From Acidobacteriaceae bacterium (lineage in GTDB: Bacteria > Acidobacteriota > Terriglobia > Terriglobales > Acidobacteriaceae), in the NCBI GenBank assembly GCA_030041515.1, contig JASHNS010000027.1, forward strand, positions 18,319 to 82,318: a stretch of DNA of 64,000 nucleotides, in the 5' to 3' direction. The notes under the pieces were generated by a model. That model did not search any database, was not told the DNA's origin, and saw only the letters and a list, made by a program, of their open reading frames with translations. Position 1 is the first letter of the stretch. Each line of letters opens with the position of its first letter. A program made the translations under genes and the position numbers. Below are positions 15,681 to 22,091 of this stretch, in pieces.

Positions 15681-16433
15681 TCACTGTTGAGCCTGAGCCT
15701 TGTACCGTCCGTCTTCGCCTTTCTGCCATCCGTGCTTCTTCACCAAGCGCCCCATCACTAGAGGAAACGACTTTGGTTCAGCATTAACCGCATTCACGAT
15801 TTCGCCGGCGGAAACCCAGTTGCCCTTGCGTTCCTGTTCCAGGTAGGTTTCTATGCGCCGCTCCAATCCAGTGTCCTTCGAGTCACTGGTTTTTGCTTCT
15901 TTGGTTTCGGCAGAGTGTGGCTGTTTTTTTGGTTTCCTGGCGTTTTTCTTTGGGATCCGCTTGGCGCCGCTCTCCTGTGCCAGTTTGTTGCGCAGATTTT
16001 CAGGGTAAAACTCAGCGAGCGCCCATCCTTCCTTAAAGCGCAGCACTTCGCCGTTACCCTTCAGCCGATTCAGGCATCCGGTGATTACGCCCTCAAAATT
16101 ATCCGATGTGGACTCAACCCCGCCGCTGCGGAGCGCTGTAGCGATCTCGCGGATGGTCTGCTTGCGCTTCATGGCGTGGAGATAAAGCTTGATCGCAGCA
16201 GGAAGGCTCTTGCCCAAGAAGGCTCCGCGTGGCAACTCCACCGGCTGCGAATCGCCGCCTCCAGGTATGTAGGCAGAAACACTGCCCGTATCGTCCGTGG
16301 GGACTAAAGCACCAGTCGCGGCCATAGCCTGCTCAAGATTTCCAATGGCCGCGTCGATGTATGCGCGCACTTTTCGCAGGCCCACGACAGTCGGACCTAG
16401 CCCGAATCCGCCAAGATTCATTTCGTCCGCCAT
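15681..16433 (-). CDS. cargo: two winged-helix-like domains, probable DNA-binding protein
   Basis: A 250-residue protein from ATG preceded by AGGGGGAAA. Residues about 70-145 (LPAAIKLYLHAMKRKQTIRE, then a segment ending EVLRFKEGWALAEFYP) resemble a HARE-HTH-type winged helix as found in restriction- and RNA-polymerase-associated proteins. A Lys-rich linker (about 155-195) follows, then a second small helical domain with VSAGEIVNAVNAEPKSFP and KKHGWQKGEDGRYK. No nuclease or methylase motif. It is the largest cargo gene and points away from the transposase. A regulator or protein protecting the element is plausible; function unknown. Confidence 0.65.
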   Translation of the reverse strand: MADEMNLGGFGLGPTVVGLRKVRAYIDAAIGNLEQAMAATGALVPTDDTGSVSAYIPGGGDSQPVELPRGAFLGKSLPAAIKLYLHAMKRKQTIREIATALRSGGVESTSDNFEGVITGCLNRLKGNGEVLRFKEGWALAEFYPENLRNKLAQESGAKRIPKKNARKPKKQPHSAETKEAKTSDSKDTGLERRIETYLEQERKGNWVSAGEIVNAVNAEPKSFPLVMGRLVKKHGWQKGEDGRYKAQAQQ

Positions 16434-16782
16434 CGGCGTTTCCCCCTTTATCTGTGCGGTGATTCGTGATATACAGAGAAAGAGCGTAGGGGGCCGGTTC
16501 CCCGACCCCTTCACCCTCGCGGGTGCTGGTCATCTCATACGATCACCCCTTCCGGCTGGGGGGGTCCAGTCTGGTTTGGCAACTGAGTCTGGACTTCCCC
16601 GCTCATCTCACTATACGCCCGAAATCCAAAAAATACGCAAGTGAAAATGAAGGAAAACTGCGATGTGTACGTTTTCCTGCAAGCGTGGCAGATTGCATCA
16701 TTTTTGGTCCATGATACGAAAATGTGCCGCTGCCCCCATATTTACTGATTGACATGCTAAAGCGCTATGGTAGCATGTACTC
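16434..16782. other. 349-bp intergenic region inside the transposon
   Basis: Separates the minus-strand winged-helix gene from the plus-strand transposase gene. It holds a perfect 8-bp inverted repeat (AGGAAAAC at 16651-16658, GTTTTCCT at 16671-16678, 12-bp spacer) and, at its right end, the transposase promoter and operator-like palindrome. No coding frame is convincing. Confidence 0.6.
16749..16778 (+). promoter_or_regulatory. transposase promoter overlapped by a perfect palindrome
   Basis: TTGACA at 16749-16754 matches the -35 consensus; TAGCAT at 16771-16776 is a 4/6 match to the -10 box with 16-bp spacing. The expected start of transcription is at or next to the ATG at 16783, so the mRNA would be leaderless, in line with the missing ribosome site. 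An 8-bp inverted repeat (ACATGCTA 16752-16759, TAGCATGT 16771-16778) covers both boxes and looks like an operator. Confidence 0.6.
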
Positions 16783-17640
16783 ATGAATCGCTTGAGTGCT
16801 GCCGAACGAGGACAAATCATCAGGTGCCTCATTGACGGCTGCTCCATTCGTGCAACCGTGCGTATCACCGGAGCAGCGAAGAAGACTGTTATGCGCGTGC
16901 TCTGTGAAGTCGGCGCAGTGTGCGAAGCGTATCAGGACGCGGCCTTCCGCAACTTACCGTGCCGCCGTTTGCAGCTGGATGAGTGCTGGAGCTGGATTTA
17001 CTGCAAAGAGAAAAATCGGACTGAAGAGATTGCCCGCGTGAATCCTGATGCTGGCGACGTATGGCTCTGGGTCGCGATTGACGCGGATACGAAGCTGGTT
17101 CCGTCATGGACCCTAGGCCAGCGCGATCTGAGTACCGCAATGGATTTTGTGAGCGACCTGGCTTCGAGGTTGCGGAATCGCGTGCAGCTAACCAGCGACG
17201 GCCTCCGCGTCTATTTGAACGCCATCGAAGATGTTTTCGGTGCAGATGTAGACTACGCAATTCTGACCAAGGTGTATGCCGCTGCCCAGGAAAACGAGAC
17301 GCGCTATTCACCTGCGAAATGCATCGCGTGCGAATCAAAACCCATGATCGGGAAGCCCGACTACAGGCATGTCAGCACGTCATTTGTAGAGCGCCAGAAC
17401 TGGACCCTGCGAACTAACGTGCGGCGCTACACACGCCTCTCAAACGGTTTTAGCCGCAAGCTACAGAACCATGCTGCCGCCGTCGCGCTAAACTACTTCG
17501 CGTACAACTTCATCAAGATTCACCGCACCTTGCGCATGACGCCAGCAATGGCGGCGGGTGTGACGGATCGGTTGTGGGATGTGCAAGACCTCGTAGCCCT
17601 TTGGGGGTCATATGAGCGGAGGGCGGAAAGAGCGGCGTAG
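16783..17640 (+). CDS. IS1-like DDE transposase
   Basis: A 285-residue protein. Residues 1-50 form a helix-turn-helix (LSAAERGQIIRCLIDGCSIR, then TGAAKKTVMRVL). The catalytic DDE acids are visible at RLQLDECWSW (about 67), LTSDGLRVYL (about 143) and SFVERQNWTLR (about 208). The order, the VWLWVAIDADTKL strand and the HAAAVALNYFAYNFIKIHRT end match IS1-type enzymes. All acids are present, so it is probably active. It should cut at the 16-bp ends described and create 8-bp duplications. It is expressed from a probable leaderless promoter with an operator-like palindrome. Confidence 0.9.
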   Translation: MNRLSAAERGQIIRCLIDGCSIRATVRITGAAKKTVMRVLCEVGAVCEAYQDAAFRNLPCRRLQLDECWSWIYCKEKNRTEEIARVNPDAGDVWLWVAIDADTKLVPSWTLGQRDLSTAMDFVSDLASRLRNRVQLTSDGLRVYLNAIEDVFGADVDYAILTKVYAAAQENETRYSPAKCIACESKPMIGKPDYRHVSTSFVERQNWTLRTNVRRYTRLSNGFSRKLQNHAAAVALNYFAYNFIKIHRTLRMTPAMAAGVTDRLWDVQDLVALWGSYERRAERAA

Positions 17641-17664
17641 CATAGTGCGCGGAGATAAGGATTC

Positions 17665-17883
17665 ATGAAGAAAGTGGCTTTTCTCTTCAGCATGTTTGGC
17701 GGCGGATTAGCGGCATTTGGGCTGACCGGCTGGCAAGCGCTGGGCAAGCCAGCGTTTATGCTGCCTGGGACTGAAGGGGAGCTTGGTTGGGACTTTACCG
17801 CTGGTTGGCCCCTGCACAGCCAAATTGAAATTGCTTTTGGGGTTGCATTGCTAGTATGCGGCCTGATGCTTAGTAAAGATTGA
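17665..17883 (+). CDS. cargo: small membrane protein ending at the right inverted repeat
   Basis: A 72-residue protein with two hydrophobic helices (about 3-22 and 55-69) joined by a loop GKPAFMLPGTEGELGWDFTA. A GGAGATAAGG ribosome site precedes the ATG. It starts 24 bp after the transposase stop, and its own stop codon touches the first base of the right inverted repeat. No family recognised. Its placement makes it part of the element rather than of the target. Confidence 0.6.
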   Translation: MKKVAFLFSMFGGGLAAFGLTGWQALGKPAFMLPGTEGELGWDFTAGWPLHSQIEIAFGVALLVCGLMLSKD

Positions 17884-17898
17884 AAGTAGCCCACTACC
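17883..17898 (-). repeat. right terminal inverted repeat
   Basis: AAAGTAGCCCACTACC, the exact reverse complement of the left end. It is directly followed by the second copy of the CAGCCGGA duplication. Confidence 0.9.
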
Positions 17899-17906
17899 CA
17901 GCCGGA
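17899..17906. repeat. right target-site duplication CAGCCGGA
   Basis: Identical to 14787-14794. The reconstructed empty site would read CATCT-CAGCCGGA-TTTGCGG. Confidence 0.9.
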
Positions 17907-17913
17907 TTTGCGG

Positions 17914-17942
17914 TTGACCACCCCGCCGAAAGCCCGTAAACT
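17914..17942 (+). promoter_or_regulatory. probable rpsT promoter
   Basis: TTGACC (17914-17919), a 17-bp spacer and TAAACT (17937-17942) give a good sigma-70-type promoter about 73 bp before the rpsT start. The transposon duplication ends 7 bp upstream of the -35 box, so the core promoter survived the insertion. Confidence 0.65.
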
Positions 17943-18015
17943 GATTCTTTGCGGCGGGCGCGGCTGTGTGCCGCTGTGAGCCGCATCGATTTCCGAAAGA
18001 AAGAGATTACCCTCC

Positions 18016-18285
18016 ATGGCCAACCATGTTTCCGCGCTGAAGCGCGCCCGTCAGACCGAAAAACGCACTGCGGTCAACCGCGCCAGCCGCAGCCGCTTCC
18101 GCTCCAGCCTCCGCGCACTGCGCGAGGCCCTCCAGAAGGGCGACGCGAAGGCTGCCGGCGAGCAGTACCGGTCCACTGTCTCGGTCATCGACAAAGGCGT
18201 GCAAAAGGGCGTTCTTCACGCCAACACCGCTTCCCGCTACAAAAGCCGCCTGAGTGCCCGGGTGAAGGCTTTAGCAGCGAAGTAA
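18016..18285 (+). CDS. rpsT: 30S ribosomal protein S20
   Basis: An 89-residue basic protein, normal for S20. Typical sequence: [30 protein letters not shown], and the C-terminal [20 protein letters not shown] then [13 protein letters not shown]20 binds the 5' and 3' minor domains of 16S rRNA early in 30S assembly. A probable promoter lies at 17914-17942. It stands alone, as is usual for rpsT. Confidence 0.97.
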   Translation: MANHVSALKRARQTEKRTAVNRASRSRFRSSLRALREALQKGDAKAAGEQYRSTVSVIDKGVQKGVLHANTASRYKSRLSARVKALAAK

Positions 18286-18320
18286 CCAGTTCCTTCCCAT
18301 GTACCAAATCCGGACACGCG

Positions 18321-18339
18321 CGGTTACCCTTGGTAACCG
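18321..18339 (+). terminator. short hairpin downstream of rpsT
   Basis: CGGTTACC-CTT-GGTAACCG forms a perfect 8-bp stem with a 3-base loop, 36 bp after the rpsT stop. No T-run follows, so it may be an mRNA-stabilising hairpin rather than an intrinsic terminator. Confidence 0.35.
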
Positions 18340-18565
18340 GTTGCTTCACGGCGATAGGCTTGCACCTGGAAGTTATTCTTTCAAAAGGCATTAGCGTTTA
18401 GCCTGCCTTTTCCACGCCGTCGCCCCACTCCTCGAAATCTCCCCCGTTCAGGTCATTGTCCCGCACAATTTGGTGCTGTACAAAAGAACTCGCACGTGTA
18501 AACTTTGGTAATTAGTCCGAATCGCTGGATGCGGGTACTGTAGGGCAAAGGCAGGAGATCGGCCT

Positions 18566-18901
18566 ATGGAATCCGCAACTTGTTCGGTGTCAAAGGTTCG
18601 TGACGAGCGGCCAGCGCGGGGCTCGGTTCGGTATGCGGTGCATTTGCCAGCAACCGTATTGGCAGATGGCGAACAGAACGAGGCGGTAACGGCGGATATG
18701 TCCGCCAGCGGCGTGCTGTTTCAACTGCGACAGCCGCTGCATGTGGGCCAGGAGGTGGAGTTCCTTGTGGAAATCCCCGCCGGAACGCTGGATTTTTCCC
18801 ACACCGCGGCCGTGCATTGCCGTGGACGAATCGTCCGCAGTTACTGGAAGGATGGCTCGCCCTGGGCAGCAGCGGTCATTGACGAATATCGGTTTCAATA
18901 A
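18566..18901 (+). CDS. PilZ domain protein
   Basis: A 111-residue single PilZ domain, the receptor for cyclic di-GMP. Both ligand motifs are present: the RxxxR arginines (RGSVR, about residue 20) and DxSxxG (DMSASG, about 48). The remaining beta-barrel strands include GQEVEFLVEIPAG and CRGRIVRSYWKDG. It lies 22 bp before the LuxR-type regulator gene on the same strand, so c-di-GMP sensing may act with that regulator (inference). Confidence 0.88.
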   Translation: MESATCSVSKVRDERPARGSVRYAVHLPATVLADGEQNEAVTADMSASGVLFQLRQPLHVGQEVEFLVEIPAGTLDFSHTAAVHCRGRIVRSYWKDGSPWAAAVIDEYRFQ

Positions 18902-18923
18902 TTGAGGCTTTGGCAGTGAGACG

Positions 18924-19658
18924 ATGACGCAGACAAATGGATCGACGAATGGTGCCACCGAAGGACAACCGGAAGTTCGCGTAATCCTCGCGGATTCGCA
19001 GGCAATTTACCGCGTGGGCATGCGCAAAGTATTTGGGCCGGACTCCGGCGTGACGGTCGCCGCAGAGGCCGACAGCCTGACAGCTCTCCAGGAAGTGGTG
19101 CAGCGCCATCCCGCCGACGTGCTGCTGCTGGAAGGTTCCATGATCACCGGAACCGCGAATGCGATTCCCGCCGTCCTGCGCCACGCGCCGCAGCTCAAAA
19201 TCATTGTGCAGTCCGCCTCCACGGACGAATCGCACACCGTTGACCTCTATCGGCGTGGCGTGCGCGGCATCATCCCCCGTTCCATTTCGCCCGATTTGCT
19301 CGTCAAGTGCGTGCGCAAAATCGCTGCCGGCGAAACCTGGATCGACAATCAGTCGGTGAACTGGGTCATCGAGGCGTACCGGTCCCAGGCCAGCGCTCTG
19401 ACCAACCCGAAGAATCAGCCGCGGCTCAACCAGAAAGAGATGCTGATTATCGCCGGTATCACCCAGGGCAAGCGCAACAAGGAGATCGCCTACCAGCTCG
19501 GAACGACCGAGCAGGTCGTGAAGAACTACCTGCGCAAGATCTACGACAAGCTGGGCGTTTCCGATCGGCTTGAACTGGCGCTCTATTGCCTGCATCACCA
19601 GCTTCACAAACGCGCCGCGGAAGTGGAATCCCGCGCTCTCGAAGGCACACCCTCGTAA
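18924..19658 (+). CDS. LuxR/NarL-type regulator with degenerate receiver domain
   Basis: A 244-residue protein with receiver fold at about residues 18-135 and LuxR helix-turn-helix at about 165-225 (LNQKEMLIIAGITQGKRNKE, TEQVVKNYLRKIYDKLGV). The usual phosphoacceptor Asp is replaced by Glu (VLLLEGSM), and the invariant Lys by Arg (GIIPRSIS). Only the first acidic position (LADSQ) remains. It is therefore probably not switched by phosphorylation; Glu may mimic the active state. Preceded by the PilZ gene and followed by a strong terminator. Confidence 0.87.
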   Translation: MTQTNGSTNGATEGQPEVRVILADSQAIYRVGMRKVFGPDSGVTVAAEADSLTALQEVVQRHPADVLLLEGSMITGTANAIPAVLRHAPQLKIIVQSASTDESHTVDLYRRGVRGIIPRSISPDLLVKCVRKIAAGETWIDNQSVNWVIEAYRSQASALTNPKNQPRLNQKEMLIIAGITQGKRNKEIAYQLGTTEQVVKNYLRKIYDKLGVSDRLELALYCLHHQLHKRAAEVESRALEGTPS

Positions 19659-19684
19659 TCAGAGAAACCCCGCATCCAGCAGGC

Positions 19685-19711
19685 AAAGCCTCGCCCCCCG
19701 GCGAGGCTTTT
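19685..19711 (+). terminator. intrinsic terminator after the LuxR-type gene
   Basis: AAAGCCTCGCC (19685-19695), a CCCC loop and GGCGAGGCTTT (19700-19710), followed by one more T. An 11-bp perfect stem with an A-run before and a T-run after can work in both directions, suiting the convergent gene at 19751. Confidence 0.85.
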
Positions 19712-19750
19712 CGTTTGAGCGGCCGCCCGAGCCTCTCTCTCCGCAGCGGG

Positions 19751-20017
19751 TCAGGCCGCTGCCGGTTCTTCCCTAACGGCTTCCGGCGCAGCGATGATCA
19801 TCTGAATGTGGGCGAAGGGGATAAAGAAGGCCGAGGGCGCCGCGGGTTTTACGTGGAATCTCTCGGCGATCCGGTTGGCCGCCGCCTCGCTCTCAATCCA
19901 GATGCCGGCTGTGTCAACCCCGAGCAAAGTGACGGTTTCCAGCGTGGGCTGATCCAGGAGTGCCGGGCCCAGGACAACGATCCTGCGCTGCAGAAGCTTC
20001 GCCAGCTGCATTTCCAT
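19751..20017 (-). CDS. conserved small hypothetical protein
   Basis: An 88-residue protein: MEMQLAKLLQRRIVVLGPAL, then a beta-rich centre (VTLLGVDTAGIWIES, RFHVKPAAPSAFFIPFAHIQ) and an Ala/Glu-rich tail. The pattern resembles a compact SH3- or Sm-like beta-barrel giving a surface for an effector, but no family is named with confidence. No signal peptide. Transcribed toward the terminator at 19685. Confidence 0.55.
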   Translation of the reverse strand: MEMQLAKLLQRRIVVLGPALLDQPTLETVTLLGVDTAGIWIESEAAANRIAERFHVKPAAPSAFFIPFAHIQMIIAAPEAVREEPAAA

Positions 20018-20120
20018 GGACTATGGAGACGCGCCGCCGCGCCGTGGAGTTGTTCCGTAAGCGGGGTAATCGATGGCAACCGGAGAGCCTTTCCCGCCGA
20101 TTCTTGCTGATCGCTCAGTC

Positions 20121-20981
20121 TCAGTTCACGCTGGCGGCAATCAGGCTCGCCGAGGGTTGGGCTGCAGCGGGAGCCCGGTCGTAGCTGCTGTACACGTCAA
20201 TATGGAAGCAGGCCTGGCGGAACTCCTCCTCCACGTCGATCCTGTCAGCCGTCTGGATGGGCAGGAGCCAGCCGCGCATCCAGGAGATCTCAGAGAAGGT
20301 CATGCCCTTTTTGCCGATATCGATGGCCGCGCCGCTCAGGTGCGGCGAAGCCAGATCGCCTTCCGCCGGTGCGGCATTGCCATTGATCAGCAGCAAGTGA
20401 CGCTGGAAGGAAACCGTCCTGACCGCTGAATCGATCTCGATCGGGCGATGGAATCGCGCGTAGTGGCTGCGAGCCAGCGCGGCCAGAAAACGCGCCGTCC
20501 AGGGGCGGCAGTAGCGGCGATCCGGAGGAAGACTCGCGTTGACGCGCAGCCCGACGCTGACCGGGATGGGCACCAGCTTGCCAGCGCTTTCCAGATCGAG
20601 GAGCTGCGCCTCATCCTGGATTCGGACCAGGCCCTCGGCGTTGTCCCGCTCGTTCTGCCGAAGCAGCGAGGCGCGGGAGCCGCGCAGCGGCGCCACAAAC
20701 CCGATCCGCTCCAATCGGCGGGAAAAGCTGTCAGCCGACGCGGGAACGTATACCGCGCGGCGAACATGATGCACGCGGCGCCCGTACCGGACTTCACGGA
20801 CGCGAGCCCTGCGGAGGCCTTCGCGATGGATGGCGCGCTGATGCGTCCTCACGGAGCGCGTAGAGACGTGGTGATGCCGGGCGCGGCGGTGGCGAACAGA
20901 AGTAGCGGTGACCGTCGCCGACATCGCTGGCAGCGCCAGACAAAGCACCATCGCAAACAACACAACCGAACGCATACGCAT
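20121..20981 (-). CDS. DUF5715-like secreted protein with M15-peptidase-like motifs
   Basis: A 286-residue protein from the ATG giving MRMRSVVLFAMVLCLALPAM, a signal peptide. A very basic, His/Arg-rich stretch follows (about 25-75). The C-terminal domain carries SPHLSGAAIDIGKKG and ACFHIDVY, matching the SxHxxGxAxD and late His zinc-ligand motifs of D-Ala-D-Ala carboxypeptidase-type (M15/YcbK-like) proteins. This suggests a periplasmic peptidoglycan hydrolase or inactive relative. Divergent from the Yip1-family gene. Confidence 0.7.
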   Translation of the reverse strand: MRMRSVVLFAMVLCLALPAMSATVTATSVRHRRARHHHVSTRSVRTHQRAIHREGLRRARVREVRYGRRVHHVRRAVYVPASADSFSRRLERIGFVAPLRGSRASLLRQNERDNAEGLVRIQDEAQLLDLESAGKLVPIPVSVGLRVNASLPPDRRYCRPWTARFLAALARSHYARFHRPIEIDSAVRTVSFQRHLLLINGNAAPAEGDLASPHLSGAAIDIGKKGMTFSEISWMRGWLLPIQTADRIDVEEEFRQACFHIDVYSSYDRAPAAAQPSASLIAASVN

Positions 20982-21109
20982 GATCAGGAGGAGCGGCGGA
21001 GCCGCCGAGAGCCCATTCAGAATATCGAACCTCCGTCGAACGAGAAAGTAACGGTTCTGGTTCCTCAGTGTGCAACGAACGGGGCATGGCGCGAAGCGCG
21101 GGGATGCCC

Positions 21110-21133
21110 GGCTCCGGCTCCGGCTCCGGCTCC
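21110..21133 (+). repeat. short tandem repeat (GGCTCC)4
   Basis: Four perfect copies of the hexamer GGCTCC in the divergent intergenic region, about 100 bp upstream of the Yip1-family gene. A simple-sequence tract that could vary by slippage. Confidence 0.8.
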
Positions 21134-21232
21134 GGCCGATTTTCATTTGCGCTAAGCGGACACCGGAGTAGAATTCCAGCCAACCTGCTCTCATCCTGGT
21201 TTGATTCACTGAAAATCCACGGAGGTCTCGTC

Positions 21233-21982
21233 ATGCCGGAAGCCCTCACCCAGCCCGAAGCGTCAACGCAGCCCTTAGGCCAGGTGCAGCGTGTTGTCGA
21301 TACGTTTATCGCGCCCAGCAAGACGTTTCGCGATATTCAGCGCAGCGCCAACTGGCTTCTGCCCTATCTCATCGCCGTCGTTGTGACTCTCGGCCTGGGG
21401 TTCGCTATCCAGCAGAAGATCGGCTGGCCGCAGACCGCGCAGAACATCCTGAAGCAAAGCCCAAAGCAGATGCAGCAGATGGAGCAGCTGACTCCCGAGC
21501 AGCAGGCGAGGGCTATGACCATGCGCCAGAACATAACGAAAATCGGCTTCTGGGCCACGCCGGTGATTGCGCTCATCATCGCGCTGATTGCGGCCGGGGT
21601 GTTGCTCGGGACGATCAACTTCGGTTTCGGAGGGCGGGCGAAGTTCGGAGAGATGATGGCAGTCTGGATGTTTGCGACCTTGCCATGGTCCATCCAGGGA
21701 TTGCTGGGGATAGTTACGGTCTATGCAGGGGTGGATCCGGAAGCATTTAATCTCCAGAATTTTGTCGGCACGAACATCGGGTATTACCTGTCCCAGGACA
21801 TGCCAAGATGGCTGGTCGCATTGGGAACCGCTTTGGATGCGACTACCATCTGGTCGTTGATCCTGCTGACCATTGGCTGCTCGATTGTGGGCAAGGTCAG
21901 GCGCGGCCAGGCCGCGGCGGCGGTGTGGGGATGGTGGGTGATCATCGTGGCTCTGAAGGTTGTCGGCGCGATGTTCTCGTAA
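21233..21982 (+). CDS. Yip1-family integral membrane protein
   Basis: A 249-residue protein from ATG with GGAGGT seven bases upstream. The cytosolic N-terminus (QRVVDTFIAPSKTFRDIQRS) matches the conserved pre-membrane helix of bacterial Yip1-domain proteins. Four to five transmembrane helices follow (starting about 45, 115, 145, 190 and 230) with a Gln/Met-rich loop between the first two. Role in bacteria is undefined. A 19-bp hairpin follows 14 bp after the stop. Confidence 0.8.
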   Translation: MPEALTQPEASTQPLGQVQRVVDTFIAPSKTFRDIQRSANWLLPYLIAVVVTLGLGFAIQQKIGWPQTAQNILKQSPKQMQQMEQLTPEQQARAMTMRQNITKIGFWATPVIALIIALIAAGVLLGTINFGFGGRAKFGEMMAVWMFATLPWSIQGLLGIVTVYAGVDPEAFNLQNFVGTNIGYYLSQDMPRWLVALGTALDATTIWSLILLTIGCSIVGKVRRGQAAAAVWGWWVIIVALKVVGAMFS

Positions 21983-21996
21983 GCTACGCGGATTCT

Positions 21997-22039
21997 GAAG
22001 CAGGAGGGCCCGCCAAAAACTGGCGGGCCCTCCTGCTTC
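21997..22039. terminator. 19-bp perfect hairpin between convergent genes
   Basis: Bases 21997-22015 pair perfectly with 22021-22039 around an AAAAC loop. It lies between the ends of the Yip1-family gene and the convergent EF-G-like gene. There is no T-run directly at the stem base, so it may be a bidirectional transcription barrier or an RNA end-protecting structure. Confidence 0.7.
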
Positions 22040-22091
22040 TGGTCCGAGGTTTTTCTGTGAAACGCTGAAGGCGATCTGCGGTGAGCAGCGC

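Larger units (their letters stand above)
14795..17898. mobile_element. 3,104-bp IS1-like transposon with cargo genes
   Basis: The element is bounded by perfect 16-bp inverted repeats (GGTAGTGGGCTACTTT at 14795-14810 and its reverse complement at 17883-17898) and flanked by an 8-bp direct duplication. It carries a DDE transposase similar to IS1-family enzymes (16783-17640), four small or medium genes on its left and one on its right. The interior is visibly lower in GC than its surroundings. Simple IS1 elements are under 1 kb with transposase only, so this is a cargo-bearing derivative. The perfect ends and intact transposase suggest recent activity. The insertion lies between kdsC and rpsT. 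Confidence 0.88.

Noticed and set aside
16729..16750. GCTGCC...TTTACTGATT just before the transposase, resembling the classical IS1 left end
   Set aside because: No matching right end was found, whereas the 16-bp repeats at 14795 and 17883 are perfect and flanked by an exact duplication, so this resemblance is taken as chance.
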